Shown: positions 11,146-21,549, numbered from the stretch's first letter. The stretch: DNA of 64,000 nt from Branchipolynoe longqiensis (GCA_030323885.1 CM059190.1:88821865-88885864); one strand, 5' to 3'. A program made the numbers and translations. The notes: generated by a model from the sequence alone, not told the origin.

Positions 11146-11736
11146 TATATACCTTGTTATTACCTGCATTATCCTGTTATCCTGCATTATCCTGACATTA
11201 ACCTGTACCATCCTGTATATATGAGCACCCAATAAATGTGCTTTCTTCCACCCTCGCCTCCTCTTCCTTCCTTGTCGCGCATCGGTCGTAATGCTTGCAT
11301 TGCGTTTGATGCGAGGCAGGGAAGGAGGGTCCCCCCCCCCCTCTCCTCCTCCGGCCGTTGACGGTTGCGTCATTTCCCACCCTTTTCTCCCTTATAGCCA
11401 GCCCGCCTGGCCGCCTCCAGCCACTCGCCCTCCAGCCTCCCTACACGCTGCCTCTCCAACCTTTTTTCTCCACCCACCAACCCTTTCTCCCCCTTCCTAG
11501 GGTGGAGGCCTCCTCGGCGCAACCTCCAGACTCTCTTAGCTCCTAGGCTCCCTCTGAGCTCATTACATTTAACCTTTTGACCTGCATTATCCTGTATATA
11601 TACCTTTTTATTACCTGCATTATCCTGTTATCCTGCATTATCCTGACATTAACCTGTACCATCCTGTATATATGAGCACCCAATAAATATGCTTTCTTCC
11701 ACCCTCGCCTCCTCTTCCTTCCTTGTCGCGCATCAG
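11146..11736 (+). repeat. Pair of about 140-base direct repeats flanking a pyrimidine-rich spacer
   Basis: 11146-11285 and 11600-11736 are nearly identical (TATCCTGACATTAACCTG, AGCACCCAATAAA, TTCCTTCCTTGTCGCGCATC). Each carries an AATAAA. The 310-base spacer is C/T-rich with no credible gene. The layout resembles a tiny LTR element (TRIM), but I see no primer-binding site or clear TG...CA ends. Confidence 0.5.
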
Positions 11737-11737
11737 G

Positions 11738-12245
11738 GGTTAATCCGACACATTCTGTCACATGCCAAATAATGTCAGATAGCAAATTGTCGGATTGATC
11801 AATTTAGACTATTTTGTGGTCGTTTGTGTTATTTCTATAAGCCTATATAGGCGTATGCGTGACCGAATCATGTATGCAAATGTTCATTAAAATAATAAAA
11901 ACACCTAAGTAACGTATCTACATACAGATAAACATACATATCAATCATTCACACTAAAATTATTTGCTATTTAAAAACTTTGACAAACTGGTCTGCACAG
12001 CCCCTGAAAGAAGGTCTAAATCTAGGATATTAGCACTAATTCATGTTTGATGGATTTCAAATGTCAGATTAACCAGACCTATAGGCATGCTATAGGCATG
12101 TTTGTTACAAAAAAAAACAGTGTCAGTGTCAGAAAGCGAGTGTCGGATTAACCAGAGTAATTAGCATCGATTAACATTGGGGAAATCTGTTACACCTGAA
12201 ATCGTGTCGGTAAGCAAAATTGTCGGATTAACCAGAGCTGACTGT
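11738..12245. mobile_element. pogo/Tigger-like MITE abutting a splice donor
   Basis: The right end (minus strand) starts CAGTCAGCTCTGGTTAATCC directly after a TA. The left end has GGTTAATCCGACA in opposite sense. TCGGATTAACCAGAG also recurs inside near 12145. Sequences of this kind with TA target sites are typical of pogo/Tigger elements. There is no transposase. Confidence 0.5.
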
Positions 12246-12251
12246 ACTTAC

Positions 12252-12420
12252 TTGATAGTGTCATTGGTGTCGAAGCTGAGTTGCATATAAAGTGTACAGT
12301 TATCGCCACCACACAAGGAAATAGTATTCTGTACCCATGTGGTGATGGTAATATTCTTAGTTTCTCCTTCATACAGCTCAAGCGTAGGCCTTCCATCTAT
12401 ATCTTTGATACCCTCTGTAC
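12252..12420 (-). CDS. Exon F of the minus-strand extracellular glycoprotein gene
   Basis: The acceptor is CACATTTCAGATTTCAG and the donor is ATCAA|GTAAGT, both near consensus. Only one of the three frames is open: TEGIKDIDGRPTLELYEGE, TKNITITTWVQNTIS, LCGGDNCTLYMQLSFDTNDT. The exon starts in phase 1 and ends in phase 2, matching exons E and G. Three N-glycosylation sequons (N-I-T, N-C-T, N-D-T) and two cysteines indicate an extracellular domain, probably beta-rich. I do not recognise the family. The donor is followed within two bases by the end of a pogo-like element. Confidence 0.75.
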
Positions 12421-12899
12421 CTGAAATCTGAAATGTGAATAAACAAGGTTGATTAGTTGGTTGTTGGACGTTTGCGTCCTGGCAACATCTAAGGTTATAA
12501 TCAAACTTACTTTACTGTGAAGTAACTTTCGACGTGAATATGGCCTATGTTGCCGACACGGGGGTAAAGCAACCATCACTCAATCAATCAATCAATCAAT
12601 CAAGTGAAGTATCAGCTAAGTTATCATATACGGGTTAGGAAAAAACTTTGAAAATTAAAAAAAACTAATATAGAAACTACTAAGACCCAAAACCGCAAAA
12701 GGTTGGCCCAAGAAAGATCAGGTAAACACTCCTGAGTGTGGGACCAGACCAATCCAGTATCACAGCTGTCCAGTGTTGAAAACAAGCACCCTCACGGGAG
12801 CTTACACGTTATGGGCAGAATAAAAAACTTGTCACAAAAAAAACAAAAAAATCTTTAATTCTAAATGATCCTTATACGTAAGCGTAAAGATGAACATTT
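12421..12899. other. Intron sequence, no feature beyond a short (CAAT)n microsatellite
   Basis: A (CAAT)n run stands at about 12579-12602. The rest is AT-rich with no ORF or repeat end that I can place. Confidence 0.4.
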
Positions 12900-13088
12900 A
12901 ATTTCGGTGTGCACACCAAAACGCTGAACCCATATGCTTCAGAAGTAGGCCTAACAGGTTCCATTAAATTGACCTAGTATTCCCTTCTAATAAGTTCTAT
13001 TCAGCAACACACACAGTAGTATCTAAGTTCGATGTGTCGGTGTAAATCTAGATAAGTGTTTTGATTTTGGAAATTTGCTGTTTTTATC
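12900..13088. mobile_element. Right half of a TAGTCCGATG-family MITE
   Basis: It shares AACAGGTTCCATTAAATTGA, TATTCCCTTCTA and AGTATCTAAGTT with the copies at 4.1 and 56.7 kb. The left half is missing. Confidence 0.5.
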
Positions 13089-13112
13089 GAAGTGTAATCA
13101 GGGGAGTGGGAC

Positions 13113-13744
13113 CAGAGAGCGTGTATATAAACAGATGAGAGGGACAACTCCCATACTAGAGCATGTAACAGCTGCCGACTGTGGCGCTCCAAGTGGTTGT
13201 TGTTGAACAGCTTAAGCATATGGGCAAACCTCAAGGCATTTTCAATGGCAGTGAGCAATCTTCATACAGAAAACATTAAATATCTCTAAAACTACAACAC
13301 CTAGAAACAAACTGATTGGAATACACATAGAAAACATGTTTACCAACGAGATTATATTAAATTGATATGGTTAGGCTTCTGGATTTCTATTAATTTTGAA
13401 TAAAACTGACGTTTTTCACTACGCGTACGGCAAACTCAAGGCATTGTCAATGGCCTTGAGCAGTCTTCGTACAGAAAAAGTGAAATATCTCTAAAACTAC
13501 ACCACATAGAAACAAACCGCTTGGAAGACATATAGAAAACATGTTTACCGAAAGGATTATATTAAATTGATAAGGTTAGGCTTCTGGATTTCTATTAATT
13601 TTGAATAAAAACAAATGTTTTGCATTGAGCGTACCGGCAAACTCATGGCTTGTTCAACACTAACCGCCAGGAACGCCACTGTAGCCTGTGTTACCGTTTT
13701 TCGCGGGAGTTGTCCCTCTCATCTGTTTATATACACGCTCTCTG
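13113..13744. mobile_element. Inverted-repeat DNA element with perfect 7-bp target duplication
   Basis: The termini are CAGAGAGCGTGTATATAAAC and its inverse, with TIRs of about 40 bases ending at GGGACAACTCCC. The flanks GTGGGAC (13106-13112 and 13745-13751) are an exact 7-base duplication. The interior holds two tandem copies of a 210-base module (CTCAAGGCATTGTCAATGG ... ATTTCTATTAATTTTGAATA). There is no ORF. A second copy with its own 7-base duplication is at 47237-47870. Confidence 0.85.
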
Positions 13745-14078
13745 GTGGGACATAGCTCAGCCTCCCAGTAGCGTGTCCACCTATGAAAGTGTCGGTCATC
13801 CTATCGATCCTGCACAGTGGACACATTTGCAGTTTGTGCTATTTTACGTTCCAACCAGTGGTCCACAACTATTTCATCAAAGGCTGTGGTACATGCTGAC
13901 CTCTCTGTGGGAAAGTGCATATAAAAGACCCTTTCCTGCTTATCGGAAGGAGTAGCCTATGTGGCATCAGTGGGTTTGCTCTGAAGAAATATGTCCGAAT
14001 GACCACATGTTTGACTTCCAATAGCCAATGATACAAACATTAATGTGCTCGAGAGGCGTCTTTAAATAAAAAAAGCTT
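13745..14078 (+). mobile_element. Molluscan-type tRNA-derived SINE
   Basis: It runs from GTGGGACATAGCTCAGCCTC (tRNA-like box A) through CCAACCAGTGGTCCACAACT, GTGCATATAAAAGACCC and ACATGTTTGACTTCCAATAG to the 3' end TAAATAAAAAAAGC. I know this pattern as a very common SINE in gastropods and bivalves. An antisense copy is at 49112-49443. The DNA element at 13113-13744 lies at its very 5' end. Confidence 0.8.
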
Positions 14079-14103
14079 TACTTTTTTCGGAGTATAATCC
14101 AAC

Positions 14104-14296
14104 CACATACATTTACATGCCAGTCCATATTTGATGCTGTGGTGGTAAGTTTGTCCGTCGATGTGGGGACCATTGATGCCATTGTCGAACTCGGAGAATT
14201 TTGGCCTTTTGTTGTGGTTTTGGTTGAGCACACTGTGGAGGGATCACTTGACATCGACTCATTGCAGCATCCCAGTAATGTTTCCATTTTACTCGT
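14104..14296 (-). CDS. Exon E (Ser/Thr-rich linker) of the minus-strand glycoprotein gene
   Basis: The acceptor has a long pyrimidine tract (CTATTCTTATTCTGTTAACTCCAG). In the phase-0 frame, which follows exon D, it reads METLLGCCNESMSSDPSTV, CSTKTTTKGQNSPSSTM, STDKLTTTASNMDW, a mucin-like linker with an N-E-S sequon. The 3' border is uncertain. The donor needed for exon F (phase 1) is TATGTG|GTTGGA at 14104; a better-looking donor CAT|GTAAAT at 14117 would end in phase 0. The two other frames are also partly open, so this is the weakest joint of the internal exons. Confidence 0.5.
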
Positions 14297-14448
14297 CTGG
14301 AGTTAACAGAATAAGAATAGCACAATTAGCAACTGACAGAGGCACCATTGTAACAACCTTTACTTTGTTAGAGTCGTCCAAAGTTATCAACATTTTCAAG
14401 GTAATACAAAGAGTACTACTTTTCCAGACGCCCCACCCCCCCTCCCCC

Positions 14449-14610
14449 CTGGTCGAGCCAAACCAAGAAAATAAAAATTGGTAATGGCATGCCATTTGGC
14501 ATTACTCAAATAAGGGTAAGGAGCAGTGATATGAGGAAGACCAATTGTCCATGATTGAAAATTCCCCTGCTTAATCAACTAATGTACAAAAAACAAAAAA
14601 AGACCGAAAA
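14449..14610 (+). mobile_element. SINE fragment, tail A
   Basis: It begins at the B-box end (CTGGTCGAGCCAAACCA) and runs through tail A (GGTAAGGAGCAGTGATATGA...AACTAATGTACAAAAAAC). The head is missing. Confidence 0.7.
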
Positions 14611-14878
14611 AATATCAACATTTTATTAAATACTATAGTCATACTTTAGTGGACAACCCCCTGCCCCCTGTCGTACGCTTTGTACGACAGTCCAAATGTT
14701 GACAATTTTGGACGGCGCCTTAGCAGTACAGTGAACCATAATTAATTCGGACTACTTTACTGCCATCATTAGGATTAGCAAGGCTGTTTAAAAAAAGTTA
14801 CATGAGATTATTAAATAACCCATAAGGAATTGCAAATGTTATTTCAACACCCAACTATATAATATCAGCATGCTATGA

Positions 14879-15112
14879 CCAGACGGGATGGCCGAATGAG
14901 TTAGAGCGTCCGTCTCCCGTTTTGGTAGATCGGGGTTCGAATCCTGGTCGAGTCAAACTAATGACTTGAAAATTGATACTTGTCGCTTCCTAGCCAGGCG
15001 CTCGGCATTACTAGGATAGGGCAAGGAGCAGTGGAATGAGGAAGACCAGTCGTCTGCGACTGAAATTACCCCTGCTTAAACAACTAGTGTACCAAAAAAA
15101 ACACAAAAAAAA
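14879..15112 (+). mobile_element. SINE, full-length head 1 with tail A
   Basis: This is the best head-1/tail-A copy: ACCAGACGGGATGGCCGAAT, GGGGTTCGAATCCTGGTC, CTTGTCGCTTCCTAGCC, then tail A ending in an A-rich run. Confidence 0.85.
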
Positions 15113-15235
15113 CATTACTAGGATAGGGTAAGTGCCGTTTGGATAAACGCACGGATAGTGAGACAGCCGGAGAGCATATCATTTCCTTGTGAAATCTCTA
15201 ATTTTGATTGGATTATAGAGAACATTTCACACATT

Positions 15236-15484
15236 TGACCAGACAGAATGGCTGAATGAGTTGAGCGTCCGTCACCCATTTTGGTAGGTCGTGGGATTCG
15301 AACCCGTGGGTTGGAACCCTAGTTGGGTCAAACCAATAATTTAAAAATGCAAACTTGTTGCTGCCTAGCCTGGCGCTCAGCATTACTAGGATGGGGCAAG
15401 GAGCAGTAGAATGAGGAAAACGAATTGTCTGACATTGAAATTGTCCCTGTTTAATCAACTAATGTACAAGAACTAACAACAAAA
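15236..15484 (+). mobile_element. SINE, head 1 with tail A
   Basis: ACCAGACAGAATGGCTGAAT is followed by a B-box region with a short duplicated GTGGGTT/GAACCC piece and by tail A ending AACTAATGTACAAGAAC. Confidence 0.8.
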
Positions 15485-15573
15485 ATCCTGTGCTCCTGAT
15501 CGTTAAAAATCAACTGTGGAAACATGACCCATGGATACCTGGGTCAGATAGGGAGATTTTCAGATACATAGAA

Positions 15574-15908
15574 GATCAGACGGGATGGCCGAATGAGTTA
15601 GAGCGCCCGACTTCCGTGCTGGTAGAGCGTGGGTTCGAGCCCTGATCGAGTCAAACCAATGACGTAAAAATTTATACTTGTCACTTCCTAGCCTGGCACT
15701 CGGCACTATTAGGATAGGGCAAGGACTGGTTAGCTCATTGTCAGGATAATGTGACTGAGTTGGATATCGTGTCATGGTGATGGTGGCCTGGTTTCCCAGT
15801 GGGACAGCACTATAAAGTGGCCATGAGTGCGCACGGTCACAATTCGATACCCGTCCTGATGTGACCTTATATTGTTGCTAGGACGTAAAACAACACACAA
15901 ACAAAACA
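15574..15908 (+). mobile_element. SINE, head 1 with tail B
   Basis: The head is as in the tail-A copies. After ATAGGGCAAGGA it switches to tail B: CTGGTTAGCTCATTGTCAGG, GGTTTCCCAGTGGGACAGC, ACCCGTCCTGATGTGACC, GTTGCTAGGACGTAAAACAA. Confidence 0.85.
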
Positions 15909-15927
15909 AATCAGATACATAGATACT

Positions 15928-16258
15928 GTAGTCGTCCACACATGAACTCCACCACCATGTGGTGGCTGCAAGGACTACGCCGTCCACTTCGTAGTTCTTC
16001 TGCGTCAGGTGGTGGCATGCTAGCCTGTGGGCAGTTCCCTGAGTGGACTGCCCCGACTGCGTCTGGCTAGCCGCCCCCTCTACTGTGACAGGTTACCTGC
16101 GACCTGTCTGGTCAGGGGGCGGGTCATTTGGTTGTGTGACACCGTGGTGGGCGGAGCTGACAATAAACGGTGGAAGTGTACATTCTTGTCTTCTCATTCT
16201 TCGCTGAGTCGCAGATAGAGAGACCAGGTTGGAGCCGGCCGTATGCGGCCTATCACAC
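15928..16258 (+). repeat. Possible solo LTR-like block
   Basis: The block begins TGTAGTCGTCCAC and ends GCGGCCTATCACA, with CTGACAATAAACGG (polyadenylation-type signal) near 16160. TG...CA borders and AATAAA suggest an LTR, but no second LTR or clear target duplication is visible. Confidence 0.25.
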
Positions 16259-16701
16259 TACTTTCGAAGCGCTTGTAGAGAAATATCACCCGTTAAATTG
16301 GGTTGAACTAGAATGAGCGGGATGGAGGAAGGGGTCACGTGCTCGTTCGCTATGATCACTGGACGTGTGATTGGGTGCAGGAAAAAAAGCCCAAAGCATC
16401 CCACTGAGGGATGCAAATAGTGTATTTCAGAGGTGTTTCGGCGGCCAGAAAAAAAACCCGGAATTTAAAAAAAACAGAATTCCGGTTTCGGTGGCCAGAA
16501 AAAAAACGGAATCCCGGTTAAAACCGGAGAAATCACATGCCTGACTGGAGACGTGGAGAGCAGCAGTGCACACATGCCTCTCCCGTGGCCTGCCACTGAT
16601 GCCCCAAGGAGAACCTCGCCCATCACTCACTGGCTCTCCGTCACACCTAATAATACCTAATAATACATGACCATAAAAGAAACAATAGAAGAAAGCATAT
16701 T
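16259..16701. other. Intron sequence, nothing recognised
   Basis: It contains short A-runs and a twice-repeated CCAGAAAAAAAAC/GGAATTCCGG-type phrase at 16440-16530. There is no gene or repeat end I can support. Confidence 0.3.
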
Positions 16702-16909
16702 ATTGTATGCTACGTACCGTAAGGAAAACAACAAACATATATATATACAGTTGGATGAGTAATTTCTCTGGCTGGTACCCTCTAAAAAGGCCCCTCCGTT
16801 TATTTATGAAGCAAATTTTCCTGCCGACTGAAGGCAGATAACGTGGGTGGCAGCCGCACGCAGCCCGTGCGCTGCAGTAACCGGATGTGCACGGGCTGCA
16901 CATCCGGTT

Positions 16910-18294
16910 CCCAGACAGCACACAGCCGTCGGCCCGACGTCGGCTATTGGTCGGTCCGTCGGCACCGACTTTCCACCGTCGGGCCACCGTCGGCCCGACG
17001 GTGGTGTTCCGACGTTGGGAATCAATCCCTTTCCACTTTTGAGCCACCGTCGGGCCACCGTCGGGCCGCCGGCGGTGTTCCGACGTTGGGAATCAATCCC
17101 TTTCCACTTTTGATTCACCGTCGGGCCATCGTCGGCCCGACGGCGGTGTTCCGACGTTAGGGTTAAACTTTTGAGCCGTCGGGCCTCCGTCGGCCCGACG
17201 GTGGTGGGCCGCCGCAAGTTTGCATTCATTTTCCACACTTGGTATACCGTCGGGCCATCGTCGGCCCGACGGTGGTGTCCCGACCTTAGGTTTCAATCCT
17301 TTTCCACTTGTGAGCCACCGTCGGGCCACCGTCGGCCCGACGGTGGTGTTCCGACGTTAGGGTTCAATCCCTTTCCACTTTTGATTCACCGTCGGGCCAT
17401 CGTCGGCTCGACGGTGGTGGGCCGCCGCAGGTTTGCATTCATTTTCCACGTCTGGTCCACCGTCGAGCCACCGTCGAGCCGACGGTGGTGGGCCGCGCAT
17501 GCGCAGTTCTTTAGATTTGCTTTCCGGCTCGAGTCGCCCGCGGACCACGTGCGATTGCTGATCAGTGTTCTTTTTCTACCAATAACTCCAAAAATACCAG
17601 GAATTTTAAGGAATCATTTACCAGGTTTGTTTATTAATATGCTTAGATTATTTTGTAAAAGTTTTGTAATTTATTACGAATTATTAATGGAATTATTCGT
17701 GTTAATTCGATTTGAATTATCCGATACGGTTTGTTTACTTCGAATCGCCACCGGAACACGATTTGAATTACCCTGAACGGAATTTTGACGAAGGACCGCC
17801 ATCTTGTTTTTTTTCCGAGAAGACACTGTCACTATAGTGTCAATACGTACAGACTATATTAAATTTATATGGTATGGGATCTCGATTTCTATTAATTTTG
17901 AATAAAACTAATATTTTTACAGTGACAGTGTCTTCTCGGCTTGTAGGCCCGACGGCGTTTGTCGCCGTCGACTCGACGGCGGCACCCCGTCGAGTCGACG
18001 GTTGGACAAAATAACGTCGGCCCGACGGCGTTTGTCGCCGTCGCCCCGACGGCGGCAGCCGCCGTCGAGTCGACGGTGGATGGTTGGACAAAACAACGTC
18101 GGCCCGACGGCTTTTGTCGCCGTTGGGCCGACGGCAGCAGCCGCCATCGCCCCGACGGCGTCGGGGCGACGGCGGCTGCGGCCGTCGGCCCGACGGCGGC
18201 AGCCGCCGTCGGCCCGACGGCGGGAGGTTGGACAAAACAACGTCGGCCCGACGGCGTTTTCCACCGTCGGGCCGACGACTGTGTGCTGTCTGGG
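16910..18294. mobile_element. Foldback element (c), CCGTCGGCCCGACGG palindrome interior
   Basis: The terminal inverted repeat CCCAGACAGCACACAG(C/T)CGTC begins at 16910 and ends at 18294. Two GC-rich arms (16930-17510 and 17940-18280) are built from the palindrome CGTCGGCCCGACG and variants; in the left arm it alternates with TTCAATCCCTTTCCACTTTT spacers. The centre, 17520-17940, is AT-rich. It holds a smaller hairpin (17813-17831 with 17921-17939) around a piece of the module also found in the 13.1 kb element. All long frames here are by-products of the palindromes. Confidence 0.75.
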
Positions 18295-18541
18295 TTACTG
18301 CGACCTGTCTAAACATTGAGCTGCCTAAAAATTGAGCTGCACTGTCCCACCGGACCGTTTCACAAAAGACTAACCTACACTCTGCTCGAATAATATTTGC
18401 GTAACTAGTTACACGCCACATAATTGTACGCTACGTACCGTAAGGAAAACAACAAACATATATATATACAGTTGGATGAGTAATTTCTCTGGCTGGTACC
18501 CTCTAAAAAGGTGCAAAACCACCCCAAACCAGCTAGTCAAC

Positions 18542-19503
18542 TCAAGCCGCGAGTATCGTTGCGACTCTCATGTCTCTGGATAGCCTTTCTTGCAGAGAAG
18601 CCTTCAGATATTGAAACACTGCATCAGACTTCCAATCACCTCTCTCCTTTATTTCCAGTATCGAAGCACCGCACATCCGCAAGAATGTGGCACCACCCCT
18701 CCTGAGACTATGCGTTGAAAATTCGGCTTGGTTCAGACCAGCCCTGTCACATAGTAATCTCAATGATGACAAATAGAAGGCGTAAGGCATCGATACCGAA
18801 CCTTCCCCCCTCGGGAGCCTAAATGCATGGGCCTGGCCATGGGCCTGGCCATCGGCCTCGATTTCCCGGAAATGCCTTTCCACCCAGTGTACCGCGCATA
18901 GTGCTCTGTCTGGTACCTTTGCCACTGGGATTAGGTGTACCCTTTCCCGAAACTGAATTGTCTTAGACTTCCTTACTCTCACTATCATACCCCATACATA
19001 GAATTCGACATCCGATCGTAGTAGGGCTGTATCCGACTCGGATACATGACACTTCCGAAGTAATGCTCTGAAAGATACCAGCATTGCTGCTCTTAGCACA
19101 ACGTGCCCCCTTGTGTTAAGCATACTGTTAAATATTAACCTTAGCTGTTTAGGCAACAGTGGTGTAGCCTGCCTAGGCATATCTCCGATACTTCGTCTAA
19201 TACCTGCCATGCACTTCCTAAGCTTGTGGTTAGCGTAGTCGATAGGATCCCAACCCAGATCTTTCAAGTGATTATTTAGCGCACTCAAGTATTGTCTGAC
19301 TGAGTTATAACACATGCGTCTAGCTAAAAAGGAGATATACAGGCATGCCTGCGTAGCTGGACATGGGTATGGCAACAGTTGATCAGCAAATATCTCACAG
19401 AACTCATGGTATGCTTTGACTTGGACAGATCTAGCCAGCTTTGTAGAATCGGCATAATGGGCATCCTCGTACCGACTGCACTCCAGCTTTAGCCTGGCCC
19501 AAT
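18542..19503 (-). CDS. Ngaro-like tyrosine recombinase
   Basis: This is the element's recombinase, about 320 codons from the acceptor. Catalytic-type residues: Arg in SFRALLRKCHV, H-x-x-R in HSLRRGGATFLRMCG, Trp in RGDWKSDAV, Tyr in VFQYLKASLQ. The frame has no ATG upstream of the conserved region: a TGA stands at the RNase H end, and the first residues (WARLKLECSRYEDAHYADS, then RSVQVKAYHEFC) already match the other copies. A CAG acceptor (TTTTCCTGTTAATTCCAG) precedes it with the same phase as in two other elements, so I place the start at 19503. The frame is intact. Confidence 0.85.
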
Positions 19504-19509
19504 CTGGAA

Positions 19510-20256
19510 TTAACAGGAAAATAGTTCATGGCAACACATTGTTCGTGCGACATCCGCATCTCGTATGCGGGCGATGTTTTTATATGCGTCCAACCTGCTT
19601 AGGCTGTCGCATATGACATTGTCATGCGTGTTTATATAAACCGACTGCACATCAAAATTGTGCGTAATCGACAACCAGAATACTAGTCTCAGCCATGCCA
19701 TGGTTGTCTTATTCCGGCTCCTCCCAGAGTTGAGGGCTGCTCGCACCTGCGTGTTATCGGTCATGAAAATAACTGTTTTGTTTGCCCAATCATGGCCCCA
19801 TCTGCGGACTCCCGCTAGGATCAGCCAAAGTTCTAGCACATTTATGTTATCTGTCCTACAACCCCCATCTTTTGCTGCCACAAAGTGGTGACCCAGCCAC
19901 TTGTCCAGCGCCCTCGCTTTCTTTGCATCAAAAGCCCCTACTAGCCAGTCTCCCCCGTGCAGAGCACCGAACCCGTATAGCGACGCGTCGCTGTACACCG
20001 ATATACAAGGTTCACCTGATTTAATTATTTTTGCTTTCCCGTTGAAAGAGCCCGCAAACTCCACCCACCATTTTAGGTCCATCCTGAACTCTTCGTTGAG
20101 CCTAACCCTGTGCGTACTCATTTTTACGGATGCGACTAGATCATACACCCGGCGCGAGAAGGTTCTACCTCCGTGGATCACCTTGGAGCAGTGCGCAAGC
20201 ACCCCCGCAAGGCTCTCCAATTCCTTTTTTGACGCCTTCCTCTTCTGGAGGAACCA
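19510..20256 (-). CDS. RNase H domain of Ngaro-like pol, separated from RT by one UGA
   Basis: It continues the RT frame after a single in-frame TGA (20257-20259). It starts WFLQKRKASKKELESLAGVL, then has SVYSDASLYGFGALHGGDW (RNase H strand with catalytic Asp), NINVLELWLIL (catalytic Glu), VIFMTDNTQVRAAL (Asp) and NVICDSLSRLD (Asp). It ends at TAA 19510-19512, five bases before the YR acceptor. All four acidic positions are present, so the domain looks functional apart from the stop. No separate start codon of good context is visible. Confidence 0.8.
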   Translation of the reverse strand, partial: WFLQKRKASKKELESLAGVLAHCSKVIHGGRTFSRRVYDLVASVKMSTHRVRLNEEFRMDLKWWVEFAGSFNGKAKIIKSGEPCISVYSDASLYGFGALHGGDWLVGAFDAKKARALDKWLGHHFVAAKDGGCRTDNINVLELWLILAGVRRWGHDWANKTVIFMTDNTQVRAALNSGRSRNKTTMAWLRLVFWLSITHNFDVQSVYINTHDNVICDSLSRLDAYKNIARIRDADVARTMCCHELFSC

Positions 20257-21549
20257 TCACAGCAATTTCTGCAGTTTCCCCAGCTTGTCTATTGGTAGCC
20301 TCAGTTCCATCCGGGCTGAGTCAATGTCTATCCCTAGGAAACGAATCACCCGCCCTGGACATATCAGTTTCTTGTAGCTCACGTAAAACCCCAGTCTACA
20401 TAATATTTTTACCAGCGCCCATTGGGCGTCCCTACACTCTTGTTCTGTTTGTGACACCACGCAGAAGTCATCTAGGTAATTTATGCAGTCCGGGTAGCCT
20501 TCCCGAACCATACAGCGTACTTCCATGTCGCTCAATTTTGAGAATACGTAAGGGCTGCTGCTCAGCCCCATACATAAGCGATTGTCTCGCAGATAAACAG
20601 TGCCCTCGCCAAAATCCCAAGCCAGACCTTGCTTCTCCCTGGAAGTCAGGTGAATATTCACCGCCCTATATGCATTGCTTATGTCGACTGTTGCTAGATA
20701 ATCCCCTACCTGCAATAACACTGTAACCGACTCTACCGAGTTGTAACTAAAATTGGCCCGACAGCCTTGGGTATGATCATTAACACGCAGCCCATCCGGG
20801 CTCGAGCAGTCCACTATAGCTCTGAAATCGTCATGGCCCTTGCCATGAATACACGCACATGGCTTATCAACAATGGTCAAGAGTTGGTGCTCAATTTCCA
20901 CCTGCAATCTCCCGCTCATCCTAACCCCGACATCCCCTTTTGTGATGGAGCCGTAATTGGCTTTATTGTAGGTACTGTCACATGCTTCGTCGATAACCCT
21001 GAAGCCAAAGCATGAACCTCGTAACACATATTCCCAATGCTTACTCTCCATGTCCACTACCCACAGTATGCAAAACAGTTGTTCATTTTTGCTACGGTCT
21101 GCTTCCGGGCCAATTACCCTGAGCCAGTCCTCGTTGCGGTTAGTTAGGTCTTGGTGCGAAACACCAAAGCTACCCGAGGTGCGCCCACCCCCTCCTTCCT
21201 TTTTGTTGTTGGCGGTGTCTCGACTGTGTGCACAACAACCATCGGTCTCAGACACGAGATCCCCGACCGGCTGTGTTTGCACAGTACCCTTTTCATCCAG
21301 CAAAGCTCCGCGTCCCCCGCACTGATCCGCTTGATCGCTTCTTCCCGGTCTTGCGCTAATCCCCTTGTTGGGCTTAGCCGTCCCCTCGGTCCCTTCATCT
21401 GTGTGTACACAGTGCTTAACCTGCCTGACGGCGGTTAGTTCAGACAGATTACCGACGTAATCCCCCTCGGCCGGCGCCGACTCACTGTAACGGTTTGCTT
21501 TCCCACCTTCCCCACACACGCTCCCAGCCACGCAACAATTTTTTGAAAG
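20257..21549 (-). CDS. Reverse transcriptase of Ngaro-like element
   Basis: The frame follows the gag TGA without any shift (six codons to GTG 21531). The N-terminal part is low-complexity and charged. The RT region is recognisable: DFRAIVDCSSPDGLRVND, LATVDISNAYRAVNIH (first catalytic Asp), LCMGLSSSPYVFSKL and the YLDD box in CINYLDDFCVVSQ, then GFYVSYKKL and VIRFLGIDID. There is no ATG near the start, so it would need stop readthrough from gag, reinitiation or splicing. It ends at a TGA (20257) in the thumb/connection region. Confidence 0.85.
   Translation of the reverse strand, partial: LSKNCCVAGSVCGEGGKANRYSESAPAEGDYVGNLSELTAVRQVKHCVHTDEGTEGTAKPNKGISARPGRSDQADQCGGRGALLDEKGTVQTQPVGDLVSETDGCCAHSRDTANNKKEGGGGRTSGSFGVSHQDLTNRNEDWLRVIGPEADRSKNEQLFCILWVVDMESKHWEYVLRGSCFGFRVIDEACDSTYNKANYGSITKGDVGVRMSGRLQVEIEHQLLTIVDKPCACIHGKGHDDFRAIVDCSSPDGLRVNDHTQGCRANFSYNSVESVTVLLQVGDYLATVDISNAYRAVNIHLTSREKQGLAWDFGEGTVYLRDNRLCMGLSSSPYVFSKLSDMEVRCMVREGYPDCINYLDDFCVVSQTEQECRDAQWALVKILCRLGFYVSYKKLICPGRVIRFLGIDIDSARMELRLPIDKLGKLQKLL

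Noticed and set aside
11291..11546. Pro-rich frames (PPATRPPASLHAA)
   Set aside because: They come from the C/T-rich spacer between two direct repeats; no motif, no splice context.
14040..14240. Alternative exon E frame reading FSEFDNGINGPHIDGQTYHH
   Set aside because: It fits exon F in phase if spliced at CAT|GT with a first base shift, but needs a 55-base intron and a weak acceptor, and does not fit exon D. It remains the main rival of the chosen frame.
16804..18421. Arg/Pro-rich frames of up to 200 codons on both strands
   Set aside because: They arise from the CGTCGGCCCGACG palindromes inside a foldback element.
19658..21438. Plus-strand frames opposite RT and RNase H
   Set aside because: They are shadows of the minus-strand pol, whose motifs (YLDD, RNase H acidic residues) decide the strand.
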